From assembly GCF_014646075.1 (NCBI RefSeq), contig NZ_BMMT01000024.1, positions 1-53,908 on the forward strand: a stretch of DNA of 53,908 nucleotides. The letters are read 5' to 3'. The notes under the pieces were generated by a model. The model saw only the letters and a program-made list of their open reading frames with translations, was not told where the DNA came from and did no database searches. The first letter of the stretch is position 1. Each line of letters starts with the position of its first letter. Position numbers and translations under genes: made by a program. This stretch comes from Saccharopolyspora thermophila. GTDB lineage: Bacteria > Actinomycetota > Actinomycetes > Mycobacteriales > Pseudonocardiaceae. Shown here piece after piece: positions 8,916 through 18,684 of this stretch.

Positions 8916-10831
8916 GTTCCACCCGGGTGGGGTGATCGCGCGGATGTCCCGTTGCGGCGGCTCCTCTGGTCGCGGGTGAGGCCGCCGTAGAGCACCGTCG
9001 CCGAGTTCACCAGCGCCAGGTGGCTGAACGCTTGCGGGAAGTTCCCGGTGAAGCAGCCGGATCCGGCGTCGTACTCCTCGGCGTACAGGCCCACGTCGTT
9101 GGCCAGGCCCACGAGCCGGTCGAACATTTCCTCGGCCTCCAGCCGCCGGCCGATGTAGGCCAGCGCGTCGACCATCCAGAACGAGCACGCCAGGAACGCG
9201 CCCTCCTGTCCGGACAGACCGTCCACGTGGTGCGGCCGTTCGCCGGTGCGGTAGCGGTCGACCAGCACCCCGTCGTGCTGGAGTTCCCGCTGCACGGCCT
9301 CCACCGTGCGCACCACCCGCTCGTCGGTGCCCGACAGGAAACCGACGGCCGGGATCAGCAGCGTCGCCGCATCCAGCGACGTCCCGCCGTAGTACTGGGT
9401 GAACGCGCCGACCTGCGGGTTCCAGCCCCGTTCCAGCACCTCCTCCCGCGCCTCGTCGCGGATCCGCCGCCACCGGTCGACCGGCCCGGGCAGCCCGTCC
9501 TCCTCGGCGCCGCGCACCGCCCGGTCGAAGGCGACCCACACCATCACGCGCGAGTGCGTGAAGTGCCGGTCCGGTCCGCGCACCTCCCAGATCCCGCGGT
9601 CCGGCTGCTGCCAGATCTTCTCCAGGTGCCGCAGCATGCCGCGTTGCAGCGCCCAGGTCGCCTCGCTCTCCAGCAGGCCGCGTTCGCGGGCCAGGTGCAG
9701 CACGTCCATCACCTCGCCGTAGACGTCCAGCTGCGTCTGCCGGTAGGCGTCGTTGCCGATGCGCACCGGGGAGGTGCCGTGGTAGCCGGGCAACCAGTCC
9801 GCCACCCACTCCATGAGGTGGCGTTCGCCGTTGACGCCGTACATGATCTGCAGGTCACCCGGGTCGCCGGCCACCGCGCGCACCAGCCACCGGCGCCAGG
9901 CGGCGGCCTCCTGGGAGCAGCCGAAGCCGTCCAGCGCGAGCAGGACCAGGGTGGCGTCGCGCAGCCAGCAGTAGCGGTAGTCCCAGTTGCGATCGCCCGG
10001 CACGGCTTCCGGCAGGGACGTGGTCGGGGCGGCTACGATCCCGCCGGTCGGCGCGTAGGTCAACGCCTTCAGCGTGGCCAGCGAGCGGTACACGGCCGCC
10101 CGGTGCGGCCCGGTGTAGGTGATCTTCTCCGTCCACTCGCGCCAGAAGTCCTCGCTGACTCGGATCTCCTGCACCGGGTCCATCGGCGCGGGCAGGTCCT
10201 GCGGATCCGGTGACCACTGCATGACCCAGGACAGCCGCTGCCCGGCGTGGACGGTGACCACGAGTTCGTGCGCTCGCTCGTGCTCGGCGCGCCGCGGCAG
10301 GACGTCGCCGCGCAGCACCGCGGTGTGCGGGCCGGCGATGGCGAGGATGTACTCGTCGAGCACCGGCTCGGTCTCGCGCACCCGGCGCACCCACGGCACC
10401 GAGTCGCCGTAGGCGAACCGCAGCACCCACCGCAGCTTGATCTCGACCTCGCCGGACAGGCCCGCGACGGTGCGCACCAGGCACGGTTGGTCGTGCTGGT
10501 TCTTCTCGTGCGGCGGCATGGTGTCCAGCAGCCGCACCGCGCCCGAGTCGGTGCAAAAGTCCGTTTCCAGCACCAGCGAGTTGCCCCGGTAGCGGCGGCG
10601 CACCTCGCGGACCGGTGCGGTGGGGGCGATCTGCCAGTGGCCGTCCCGGTCGGTGCCGAGCAGGCGGCAGAAGCACGATGGCGCGTCGAAGCGCGGCAGG
10701 CACAGCCAGTCGACCGATCCGTCCTTGCCGACCAGCGCGGCCGTGCGCAGGTCGGAGAGCAGCGCGTAGTCCTCGATGGGGCCCGGTCCGCCGCGCAGGT
10801 GGTCGCCCGTCACACCGCCGAGGCTAGGCAC
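8900..10831 (-). CDS. Glycoside hydrolase family 15 protein (glucoamylase/trehalase-like)
   Basis: 643 aa. The N-terminal trehalase-like domain begins IEDYALLSDLRTAALVG and includes SVDWLCLPRFD. The (alpha/alpha)6 GH15 barrel follows, with WDYRYCWLRDATLVL near residue 285 and QEGAFLACSFWMVDALA near residue 545. Family members hydrolyse alpha-glucans or trehalose; the mycobacterial relative is an acid trehalase. No signal peptide, so it is cytoplasmic. Substrate is not settled from sequence. GTG 10831 is used; GTG 10813 is an alternative and neither has a strong ribosome-binding site. The last 15 residues are low-complexity and may reflect a late stop. Confidence 0.9.
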   Translation of the reverse strand: MPSLGGVTGDHLRGGPGPIEDYALLSDLRTAALVGKDGSVDWLCLPRFDAPSCFCRLLGTDRDGHWQIAPTAPVREVRRRYRGNSLVLETDFCTDSGAVRLLDTMPPHEKNQHDQPCLVRTVAGLSGEVEIKLRWVLRFAYGDSVPWVRRVRETEPVLDEYILAIAGPHTAVLRGDVLPRRAEHERAHELVVTVHAGQRLSWVMQWSPDPQDLPAPMDPVQEIRVSEDFWREWTEKITYTGPHRAAVYRSLATLKALTYAPTGGIVAAPTTSLPEAVPGDRNWDYRYCWLRDATLVLLALDGFGCSQEAAAWRRWLVRAVAGDPGDLQIMYGVNGERHLMEWVADWLPGYHGTSPVRIGNDAYRQTQLDVYGEVMDVLHLARERGLLESEATWALQRGMLRHLEKIWQQPDRGIWEVRGPDRHFTHSRVMVWVAFDRAVRGAEEDGLPGPVDRWRRIRDEAREEVLERGWNPQVGAFTQYYGGTSLDAATLLIPAVGFLSGTDERVVRTVEAVQRELQHDGVLVDRYRTGERPHHVDGLSGQEGAFLACSFWMVDALAYIGRRLEAEEMFDRLVGLANDVGLYAEEYDAGSGCFTGNFPQAFSHLALVNSATVLYGGLTRDQRSRRNGTSARSPHPGGTSRFA

Positions 10832-10859
10832 CGGACCGGCCCGCGGCCACCCCGCCCGT

Positions 10860-11435
10860 TCAGCCGCGTTCGGCGGCGGTGCGCCGCAGGACGCTGTGCG
10901 GGATCACCGCCTGCACCGCCTCGTGGAGGTTCAGGCCGAGGTCCATGCCGCCGAGCAGGTCCGGCAGGGCGTGGCCGGGCACGCGGCGGAAGCCCGGCCA
11001 GTCGTCGGGCACCCGCGACACCGAGGTGCAGGCGGGGACCAGCTGCGTGCCGTCGGACATCTCGGCGGTGTAGATCATCTCATCGTCCGCGCTCGGTGCG
11101 TAGAGCAGCAGTTCGGCGTCGAGGACCGCGGCGGGCAGCTCGGATTCCGGTAACCGGCCGGCCGAGATCTGCGCCAGCACCTCCTCCAGCCGGTTGGTGG
11201 GTTCGAGCTTCCGGCTGGCGAGTTCGGACGGCCGGTAGCGGTCGTTGAACTGGAAGTTCTCGTCGATCTCGCCGCGGGCGTCGATGCGGTAGGCGCCCAC
11301 GATCCCCTCCGGCGGCACCTCGTCGTCGCCCCCGGCGTAGCCGGGATCGGTGATGTACAGCCAGCTGTTCGGGTTCTGCCTGGCGTGCTCCCGCATCTGG
11401 GCGGTGATCGGCGGCCGGTCGGCGGGTCGGGACAT
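10860..11435 (-). CDS. Type VII secretion system-associated protein
   Basis: 191 aa from ATG 11435 (MSRPADRPPI), with GGAG about 8 bases upstream. The longer in-frame extension lacks homology. The segment NSWLYITDPGYAGGDDEVPPEGIVGAY, then YRPSPELA-like text, AVLDAELLLYAP and LPDLLGG, is the pattern of the SseB-like family annotated as type VII secretion-associated in actinobacteria. Function is not established. No esx or ecc genes occur in this window, so the link to secretion rests on family naming alone. It lies 28 bases upstream of the GH15 gene on the same strand and may be co-transcribed. Confidence 0.75.
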   Translation of the reverse strand: MSRPADRPPITAQMREHARQNPNSWLYITDPGYAGGDDEVPPEGIVGAYRIDARGEIDENFQFNDRYRPSELASRKLEPTNRLEEVLAQISAGRLPESELPAAVLDAELLLYAPSADDEMIYTAEMSDGTQLVPACTSVSRVPDDWPGFRRVPGHALPDLLGGMDLGLNLHEAVQAVIPHSVLRRTAAERG

Positions 11436-11605
11436 CGCGTGCTCCGTGGTTTTCGGTCTCGGGCGCCCCGCGGTTGCCGGGCGCGTTGTCGAGGGTGCCA
11501 GCAGCAATGGTGCGGATGGTGTACCGGTTCTCACCTTTTCGAGGTGCCGTCGCGTCCTCGGCTGGCGCAGACTGGCCAGGTGGGGCCCGGGGAGGGGAGG
11601 CGGCG

Positions 11606-12019
11606 GTGATCGGTCAGCGAGAAGCGTTGCGGATGTTCGGCTGCGAGGTCTTCGACCCTGAGGGCCACCGGATCGGCATCGTCGGCCAGCTGTTCATCGA
11701 CGACGACACGGAACAGCCCGCCTGGATCACCGTCCAAACTGGACTCTTTGGGACCAACGAGAGCTTCGTGCCGCTGGAGGGCGCGGCCTTCGACGGCGAC
11801 ACGCTGACCGTCGCGGTGGACAAGGACGCCGTCCGGCACGCGCCGCGCATCACCCTGCACCAGGGTGATCTGCCGCCGGAGCAGGAACGCGCCCTGTACC
11901 TGTACTACGGCATGACCTACGGGGTGGCGCCGGAGGGCGTCGCGTCGGCCGATGACGTCCAGCCCGAGTACGTCGAGGCCGTCCGGCTCCGGTTGCGACG
12001 CTGGGTCGCCGCCACCTGA
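11606..12019 (+). CDS. PRC-barrel domain protein
   Basis: 137 aa from GTG 11606, preceded by a very strong purine-rich site (GGAGGGGAGG, 11591-11600). Residues 10-80 form a PRC-barrel: a small beta-barrel with [25 protein letters not shown] and SFVPLEGA. A Tyr-rich tail follows ([10 protein letters not shown]). Such proteins bind RNA or protein partners or act as stress-related scaffolds in actinobacteria. The role here is unknown. It is a single-gene unit closed by a terminator with a U-tract. Confidence 0.85.
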   Translation: MIGQREALRMFGCEVFDPEGHRIGIVGQLFIDDDTEQPAWITVQTGLFGTNESFVPLEGAAFDGDTLTVAVDKDAVRHAPRITLHQGDLPPEQERALYLYYGMTYGVAPEGVASADDVQPEYVEAVRLRLRRWVAAT

Positions 12020-12049
12020 TTTCCCCGAAGCACGCGTAGAAGACGAATC

Positions 12050-12078
12050 GGCGCTCACCGAATCCCGCGGTGGGCGCC
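12050..12078 (+). terminator. Intrinsic terminator of the PRC-barrel gene
   Basis: GGCGCTCACCG at 12050-12060 pairs with CGGTGGGCGCC at 12068-12078 (11 bp, one G-T wobble, 7-nt loop). It is followed by TATTTTGG, a rare clear U-tract for this genome. Confidence 0.8.
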
Positions 12079-12147
12079 TATTTTGGCTGCTCATTCCCGG
12101 TAGGACAGCCAGAGCTGGGAATGCGTTCACCCCTCCGCCCGATTGTA

Positions 12148-12163
12148 TGGCGACAAGTCGCCA
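12148..12163. promoter_or_regulatory. Palindrome upstream of the subtilisin gene
   Basis: TGGCGAC at 12148-12154, AA, then GTCGCCA at 12157-12163: a perfect 7-bp inverted repeat about 90 bases before the protease start. It could be an operator or a small hairpin in the leader. Confidence 0.4.
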
Positions 12164-12214
12164 ACGTCACCCGGACGAGTGTTTTTGCTGGTTACGTTCC
12201 GGCGTGAAACACCC

Positions 12215-12236
12215 TCGCTCGGCCCCACCCGAGCGA
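12215..12236 (+). promoter_or_regulatory. Hairpin directly before the subtilisin ribosome-binding site
   Basis: TCGCTCGG at 12215-12222 pairs perfectly with CCGAGCGA at 12229-12236 (6-nt loop). The structure ends 4 bases before the GAAGGAGGGG site at 12241-12250. It may stabilise the mRNA 5' end or tune translation. Confidence 0.4.
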
Positions 12237-12254
12237 ATTCGAAGGAGGGGACAC

Positions 12255-13421
<1,167 letters not shown>

Positions 13422-13437
13422 TCCGCGAACGATGACC

Positions 13438-13473
13438 AGCGGGCCCTTCCCGACGACCTGGGGAGGGCCCGCT
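13438..13473 (+). terminator. Terminator of the subtilisin gene
   Basis: AGCGGGCCCTTCCC at 13438-13451 pairs with GGGGAGGGCCCGCT at 13460-13473 (14 bp with one G-T pair, 8-nt loop), starting 17 bases past the stop. Confidence 0.8.
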
Positions 13474-13668
13474 GCGCTACTTCATTCGGGGGACACTGGG
13501 ATACCGCCGAACGGGGTCAATCGAAGGTCGATCTGTTGCCTCCCGCGAAAGTTGGTTCCTGCAAGGCGTTCCCGGTGGATACGTTGCCAGATCACGGGGG
13601 TGTTCAGTGTCCATCGCGGCGCCGACGCGGAGTCGGTGCCGCCAGGGGCACCCGAGGAGGGGTGTGCC

Positions 13669-14472
13669 GTGCTACCCGGATACACCGAGGAGCTGACGCA
13701 GACGCCGACGGCGCAGGACGAGGCGTCCCGGGACACCGCCGCCACCGAGCCGCTGACCGAGCGGGCGGTGCAGGCGCAGGTGGCGTCGGTCGCGCGCGCC
13801 GCGGCCCGCTCACAGTCGAGCAACGGGGGCGTCCTGCAGGTCGTGCACGGCGCCAAGCGCGTCGGCTGGGCGGCGTACGAGTTGCAGCGCAACGCGACGC
13901 AGCTGGTGCAGGGCGTGGCCAAACCGCCGTACGTGACGACCGGACCGCTGGACTCACTGGAGTCCCGCAAGCTCGCCGAAGGCGTGCAGTACCAGGTGCT
14001 CTACGACCGGTCGGCGCTGGCCCGGCCGCCGCAGCTGGACATCACCAGCAAGCTGGTCGCCCTGGGCGAGCAGGCCCGGGTGATCCACATGGCCCCGACC
14101 AAGCTGATCGTGGTCGACGGCGAGGTGGCGCTGCTGCCGCTGACGGTCAGCGAGACGTCGGTGGAGAGCGCCGTGGTGGTCCGCAGCTCGGCGATGCTGG
14201 CCGCGATTTCCCGGATCTTCGAGGACCTCTGGCGCTTCGCCGCACCGTTCAGCGCCGACCAGGACCTGTCATGCGGTGAGCTGCATCCCACCGAGGAGGA
14301 GCGGTGGATCCTGTCGCTGCTGGCCTCCGGCGCCACCGACGACACGATCGGCCGCCTGATGGGCTTCAGCGCGCGGACGGCGCACCGCCGGGTCCGCGAG
14401 CTGATCGCCAGGCTGGGCGTCGAGACCCGGTTCCAGGCAGGCATGCAGGCGGTCAAGCTCGGCTGGCTGTAG
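13669..14472 (+). CDS. LuxR-type helix-turn-helix transcriptional regulator
   Basis: 267 aa from GTG 13669, chosen for the GAGGAGGGG site at 13654-13662. The residues upstream in the same frame look non-coding. The C-terminal 65 residues form a LuxR/GerE-like DNA-binding domain: LHPTEEERWILSLLASGATDDTIG, then GFSARTAHRRVRELIARLGVETRFQ. The N-terminal half (SRKLAEGVQYQVLYDRSAL, RVIHMAPTKLIVVDGEVALLPL) resembles the phospholipase-D-like effector part of TrmB-linked actinobacterial regulators. No histidine kinase or pathway partner is adjacent. Targets are unknown; the upstream protease and downstream purine genes are not obvious regulon members. Confidence 0.85.
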   Translation: MLPGYTEELTQTPTAQDEASRDTAATEPLTERAVQAQVASVARAAARSQSSNGGVLQVVHGAKRVGWAAYELQRNATQLVQGVAKPPYVTTGPLDSLESRKLAEGVQYQVLYDRSALARPPQLDITSKLVALGEQARVIHMAPTKLIVVDGEVALLPLTVSETSVESAVVVRSSAMLAAISRIFEDLWRFAAPFSADQDLSCGELHPTEEERWILSLLASGATDDTIGRLMGFSARTAHRRVRELIARLGVETRFQAGMQAVKLGWL

Positions 14473-14524
14473 CGGGACCGCGGTGTCCGCGATCACGGTC
14501 CTCGGCGGGTCGTAGGCTTCGGGC

Positions 14525-14914
14525 ATGGCTGGTCGTCGTGCCGTTGATCCCGGTGAGGTGCGTGCTGCCGTCGCGGCCGTCGGGCCCTGGTTGGACGACG
14601 GCGGGGCGCAGCCGGCGCGACCCGCGTTGGCCGCCGCCATACGGCTGAGCCTGCGCACCCTGGAGCAGATCGCGCCCGGCAACAGCGTCGAGGTGCGGGT
14701 TCCGCCGTTCGCCGCCGTGCAGTGCGTCGCCGGGCCGCGGCACACCCGCGGCACCCCGCCGAACGTCGTCGAGACCGACCCACGCACCTGGCTGCTGCTG
14801 GCCACCGGGCGGCTCACCTGGGCCGACGCGGTCGAGGACGGGCGGCTCACCGCCTCCGGCACCCGCTCGGACCTGTCCTCGTGGCTGCCGCTGGTGCGGA
14901 TCGACGCCGCGTAG
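14525..14914 (+). CDS. Sterol carrier protein-like family (SCP2-type) protein
   Basis: 129 aa starting MAGRRAVDPGEVR. The segment AAIRLSLRTLEQIAPGNSVEVRVPPFAAVQC, then TDPRTWLLLATGRLTWADAV, is the signature of the actinobacterial sterol-carrier family usually found just before purF. The fold is thought to bind a lipid. In mycobacteria a homologue also sits near purF. There is no established link to purine synthesis. It lies 130 bases upstream of purF on the same strand and may share its transcript. Confidence 0.85.
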   Translation: MAGRRAVDPGEVRAAVAAVGPWLDDGGAQPARPALAAAIRLSLRTLEQIAPGNSVEVRVPPFAAVQCVAGPRHTRGTPPNVVETDPRTWLLLATGRLTWADAVEDGRLTASGTRSDLSSWLPLVRIDAA

Positions 14915-15044
14915 CCGACCCGGCACGCGATGTCGATCTCCGTGGGCCCGATGAGATGGCCGACACGCATCGGGACGGCTTTCCGCGGGTTGCGCGCTGT
15001 TTACACTGAGGTGCAACCCGGCTCCGTCCTCCAGGGAGTTCTCG

Positions 15045-16634
15045 GTGGTCACCGACCGGCCCGAACCGGCAACGCCAAGCCAGCAGATGGACCTCTCCAG
15101 CTCCGCCGTCGAACGGGACATGCCGCGCGAGGAGTGCGGTGTCTTCGGCGTGTGGGCGCCCGGCGAGGAGGTCGCCAAGCTCACCTTCTACGGCCTGTAC
15201 GCCCTCCAGCACCGCGGCCAGGAGGCCGCCGGGATCGCCGTCGGCGACGGCTCCCAGGTGCTGGTCTACAAGGACCTGGGCCTGGTCAGCCAGGTGTTCA
15301 ACGAGCAGACCCTGGCCGCGCTGCGCGGGCACGTCGCGGTCGGCCACGCCCGCTACTCCACCACCGGCGGCGGCACCTGGGAGAACGCCCAGCCGACGTT
15401 CCGCACCACCGGCACCGGCAGCGGCCTGGCCCTCGGCCACAACGGCAACCTGGTCAACACCGCCGAGCTGCTGGACCGCGCCATCGCCGAGGACGTCTAT
15501 TCGGCCAACGCCTCCGCCCCGGCCAACGGCTGCGACCGCGCCACCAGCGACTCCGACCTGGTGACCGCGCTGCTGGCCGCGCGGGCCGCCGACAAGGGCC
15601 TGGAGCAGGCGGCCATCGAGCTGTTCCCGACCGTGCGCGGCGCGTTCTCGATGGTCTTCTGTGACGAGCACACCCTCTACGCGGTGCGTGACCCGCAGGG
15701 GGTGCGCCCGCTGGTGCTCGGTCGGCTGGAGCGCGGCTGGGTGGTGGCCAGCGAGACCGCCGCCCTGGACATCGTCGGCGCGTCGTTCGTTCGCGAGGTG
15801 GAGCCCGGTGAGCTGCTGGCCATCGACGGCGACGGCCTGCGCTCCCAGCACTTCGCCAGCCCGAAGCCGAAGGGCTGCGTTTTCGAGTACGTGTACCTGG
15901 CCCGCCCGGACACCACCATCGCCGGCCGCTCGGTGCACGGCGCCCGCGTCGAGATCGGCCGCCGCCTGGCCAAGGAGCACCCGGTGGAGGCCGACCTGGT
16001 CATCCCGGTGCCCGAGTCGGGCACGCCCGCCGCGATCGGTTACGCGCAGGCATCCGGCATCCCCTACGGCCAGGGCCTGGTGAAGAACTCCTACGTGGGC
16101 CGCACCTTCATCCAGCCCTCGCAGACCATCCGCCAGCTCGGCATCCGGCTCAAGCTCAACCCGCTGCGCGAGGTCATCCGCGGCAAACGGCTGGTGGTCG
16201 TGGACGACTCGATCGTGCGCGGCAACACCCAGCGCGCCCTGGTGCGGATGCTGCGCGAGGCCGGCGCCATCGAGGTGCACGTGCGCATCGCCTCGCCGCC
16301 GGTGAAGTGGCCGTGCTTCTACGGCATCGACTTCGCCTCCCGCGCGGAGCTGATCGCCAACGGGCTGGACCTGGACGGCGTCCGCCGCTCCATCGGGGCC
16401 GACAGCCTCGGCCACGTGTCGCTGGACGGGCTGGTGGCCGCCACCGAGCAGCCGCGCAGTCGGCTGTGCGCGGCCTGTTTCGACGGCGAGTACCCGATCC
16501 CGCTGCCGGACGACGCGCGGATCGGCAAGTACCTGCTGGAGGGCCTGAACAAGGCCGAACGCGGGATCGCGGGTCCGGCCGAACCGGTGCTGCCGACCGG
16601 TTACGGTGCCGAGGACGCGCTCCAGCGCCCCTGA
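15045..16634 (+). CDS. purF: Amidophosphoribosyltransferase
   Basis: 529 aa from GTG 15045 with GGGAG at 15034-15038. PurF makes 5-phosphoribosylamine from PRPP and glutamine, the committed purine step. An N-terminal propeptide of 30 residues precedes the catalytic Cys31 (EECGVFGVW), exposed after processing. The glutaminase domain contains HRGQEAAGI and HARYSTTGG. The phosphoribosyltransferase domain has the PRPP motif VVVDDSIVRGNT. Four cysteines (KGCVFEY, WPCFYGID, LCAAC) match the [4Fe-4S] ligands of the Bacillus-type enzyme, so oxygen sensitivity is expected. purM follows after a 105-base gap. Confidence 0.97.
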   Translation: MVTDRPEPATPSQQMDLSSSAVERDMPREECGVFGVWAPGEEVAKLTFYGLYALQHRGQEAAGIAVGDGSQVLVYKDLGLVSQVFNEQTLAALRGHVAVGHARYSTTGGGTWENAQPTFRTTGTGSGLALGHNGNLVNTAELLDRAIAEDVYSANASAPANGCDRATSDSDLVTALLAARAADKGLEQAAIELFPTVRGAFSMVFCDEHTLYAVRDPQGVRPLVLGRLERGWVVASETAALDIVGASFVREVEPGELLAIDGDGLRSQHFASPKPKGCVFEYVYLARPDTTIAGRSVHGARVEIGRRLAKEHPVEADLVIPVPESGTPAAIGYAQASGIPYGQGLVKNSYVGRTFIQPSQTIRQLGIRLKLNPLREVIRGKRLVVVDDSIVRGNTQRALVRMLREAGAIEVHVRIASPPVKWPCFYGIDFASRAELIANGLDLDGVRRSIGADSLGHVSLDGLVAATEQPRSRLCAACFDGEYPIPLPDDARIGKYLLEGLNKAERGIAGPAEPVLPTGYGAEDALQRP

Positions 16635-16739
16635 ACGCACCGATGAGGCCCTCCGGGGCTCCTCGCTGCGCGTAGCGTGGTTCGTGCTACACATGCGCGT
16701 CCGGCGAATCGCAAATCGCACCTAGATGTGGAGCCAGTC

Positions 16740-17852
16740 GTGTCCGAAGACCTGCTCGCAGGGTCTGCCCAGACCGAGAGTCCGAAAGTTACCTACGCGG
16801 CGGCGGGCGTGAGCATCGAGGCCGGTGACGAGGCGGTGGAGAAGATCCGCCCGTGGGCGCAGCGCGCGACCCGGCCCGAGGTGCTCGGCTCGTTGGGCGG
16901 CTTCGCCGGTCTGTTCCGGCTCAAGCTTGACAAGTGGAAGGAGCCGGTGCTCGCCTCGTCCACCGACGGGGTGGGCACCAAGCTCGCGGTCGCGCAGGCC
17001 CTGGACCTGCACGACACCGTCGGCATCGACCTGGTCGCGATGGTCGTCGACGACCTCGTGGTGTGTGGTGCGGAACCGCTGTTCCTGCAGGACTACATCG
17101 CCGTCGGCAAGGTCGTGCCGGACCGGATCGCCGACATCGTCAAGGGCGTCGCCGAGGGCTGCGTGCAGGCGGGCTGCGCGCTGCTGGGCGGGGAGACCGC
17201 CGAGCACCCCGGGATGATGGCCCCCGGCGAGTACGACATCTCGGCGACCGGCGTCGGCGTGGTCGAGGCGGACGCGATGCTCGGCCCGGAGAAGGTCCGG
17301 CCCGGCGACGTGGTGATCGCGATGGGGTCCTCGGGCCTGCACTCCAACGGCTACTCGCTGGCCCGGCACGTGCTGCTGGACATCGCGCGGATGCCGCTGG
17401 AGGGGCACGTCGAGGAGTTCGGCCGCACCCTGGGCGAGGAGCTGCTGGAGCCCACCCGGATCTACGCCAGGGACTGCCTGGCGCTGGCCACGGAGGCGGG
17501 CGTGCGGACCTTCGCGCACATCACCGGCGGTGGGCTGGCGCAGAACCTGGCCCGGGTGATCCCGCAGGGCCTGACCGCGGTGCTGGACCGCGGCAGCTGG
17601 ACCCCGGCGCCGGTGTTCCGGCTGATCGCGCAGCGCGGCCGCGTCGAGGCCGAGGAGATGGAACGCACCTTCAACATGGGCATCGGCATGGTGGCCGTGG
17701 TGACCGCGGAGGACGTGGACCGCGCCCTGGCGGTGCTCACCGCCCGCCACGTGCCCGCGTGGGTGCTCGGTGAGATCGCCAAGCAGCCGACGGTGGAGGG
17801 CACCACCGAGGACGACCGGGTCGTCCTGCGCGGCAACCACCCGCGCTTCTGA
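16740..17852 (+). CDS. purM: Phosphoribosylformylglycinamidine cyclo-ligase (AIR synthetase)
   Basis: 370 aa from GTG 16740 with GGAG at 16730-16733. The longer reading from 16677 is unlikely. PurM closes the imidazole ring using ATP (FGAM to AIR). Family motifs: SSTDGVGTK, DLVAMVVDDLVVCGAEPLF, GGETAEHPGMM, SSGLHSNGYSLAR and the C-terminal TFNMGIGMV. It is slightly longer than typical (about 345-360 aa) because of the N-terminal extension. It follows purF on the same strand, as in other actinobacteria, and is followed by a cluster of hairpins. Confidence 0.97.
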   Translation: MSEDLLAGSAQTESPKVTYAAAGVSIEAGDEAVEKIRPWAQRATRPEVLGSLGGFAGLFRLKLDKWKEPVLASSTDGVGTKLAVAQALDLHDTVGIDLVAMVVDDLVVCGAEPLFLQDYIAVGKVVPDRIADIVKGVAEGCVQAGCALLGGETAEHPGMMAPGEYDISATGVGVVEADAMLGPEKVRPGDVVIAMGSSGLHSNGYSLARHVLLDIARMPLEGHVEEFGRTLGEELLEPTRIYARDCLALATEAGVRTFAHITGGGLAQNLARVIPQGLTAVLDRGSWTPAPVFRLIAQRGRVEAEEMERTFNMGIGMVAVVTAEDVDRALAVLTARHVPAWVLGEIAKQPTVEGTTEDDRVVLRGNHPRF

Positions 17853-18023
17853 ATCCGTGGGCGTGATCGGGAATCACCGACGCGCCCCGGTTGTTGCAAG
17901 GGGACGTCGGCGTGCGCGCGTGCCCCCGGGCCCCAACGAACGCCTGCAGGGAATACCGTCCGGCTGGAGCCCTGCAGCGCCATCCGCCGAGAGGCGGCCC
18001 GCGCGCGTCGGCCCAGCATACGC

Positions 18024-18050
18024 AGCCCGTCCTGCCAGGCAGGACGGGCT
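18024..18050. terminator. Strong palindromic hairpin downstream of purM
   Basis: AGCCCGTCCTGCC (18024-18036), a single A, and GGCAGGACGGGCT (18038-18050). The 13-base arms are perfectly complementary. The tiny centre means the RNA loop would open by two or more pairs. It could end transcription from either side. Confidence 0.6.
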
Positions 18051-18095
18051 GGTGCCGTGCGCGTCCGATCGACCGGACGCGGGCAGCACACAGAT

Positions 18096-18136
18096 GTGAG
18101 TGGCGCCGCCAGGACTGCCCCGGCAACGCCACTCAC
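18096..18136. terminator. Second stem in the purM/DUF3073 convergent gap
   Basis: GTGAGTGGCG at 18096-18105 pairs perfectly with CGCCACTCAC at 18127-18136 (10 bp, 21-nt loop). It lies about 135 bases beyond the 3' end of the minus-strand DUF3073 gene. Confidence 0.5.
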
Positions 18137-18271
18137 GGTGCTCCTCCTATGTGGGACTGTGCGAGCTCGTCAACCCCACCCGCTCATGCACATCGGGTCA
18201 GACGACGACTTCCGACGCACCTCGCCATCGAGCGAACAGCGTTCATCCGCCGTCCTCGGTGGAGATGTGCT

Positions 18272-18460
18272 TCAGCGTCGGCCGTAGTCGTAGTCGTCGT
18301 ACCCGTCGTCGTACGAGTCGTCGCGGTCCTCGTTGGACCACTCGCCAGCAGACTCCGAGGACAGCTCGCGCTGCAACTTCTCGATGTCCATGGCGGGGGA
18401 ACTGTACTTCAGCTCGCGGGCCACCTTCGTCTGCTTGGCCTTAGCCCGGCCGCGCCCCAT
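18272..18460 (-). CDS. DUF3073 family small protein
   Basis: 62 aa, MGRGRAKAKQTKVARELKYS at the start and an Asp/Tyr-rich tail (DDSYDDGYDDYDYGRR). The conserved basic head, SSPAMDIEKLQREL middle and acidic tail are the DUF3073 pattern, found across actinobacteria. Its position beside purM matches what I recall from mycobacteria. Function is unknown; the charge asymmetry suggests nucleic acid or ribosome contact, but this is inference. Confidence 0.9.
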   Translation of the reverse strand: MGRGRAKAKQTKVARELKYSSPAMDIEKLQRELSSESAGEWSNEDRDDSYDDGYDDYDYGRR

Positions 18461-18684
18461 GGCTCGACCCCCTCGCACAGGGTGTGCGGGGCGGACAGGG
18501 GAAAGTCGGCCCCGCATGATCTCGACAACTTTTCCTGTAACTACCGTACCGTGTCGAGGCGGTTGAACGCGACGTGGTGCCGGGACTGAGTGGCCGTGTC
18601 TTGGGTGACGTCGCACTCCCCGCCGCCACCACCGGGTTCGGCACGGGCGAGCCAGCCGCAGCGGCCCTCGGCGGGCATGGCACG

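Larger units (their letters stand above)
17853..18271. other. Hairpin-rich convergent gap between purM and the DUF3073 gene
   Basis: About 420 bases without a supported gene. Inverted repeats seen: CTGCAGGG/CCCTGCAG at 17944-17951 and 17970-17977; CCGCC-GAGA-GGCGG at 17984-17997; the near-continuous palindrome at 18024-18050; GCGTCCG/CGGACGC at 18061-18067 and 18074-18080; and the stem at 18096-18136. The genes on both sides end here, so bidirectional termination is the simplest reading. A structured small RNA is possible but unproven. Confidence 0.55.

Noticed and set aside
12020..12254. Cyclic-di-AMP (ydaO-type) riboswitch before the secreted protease
   Set aside because: Considered because such riboswitches precede wall hydrolases in actinobacteria, but the expected conserved junction sequences are not visible; only simple inverted repeats are seen.
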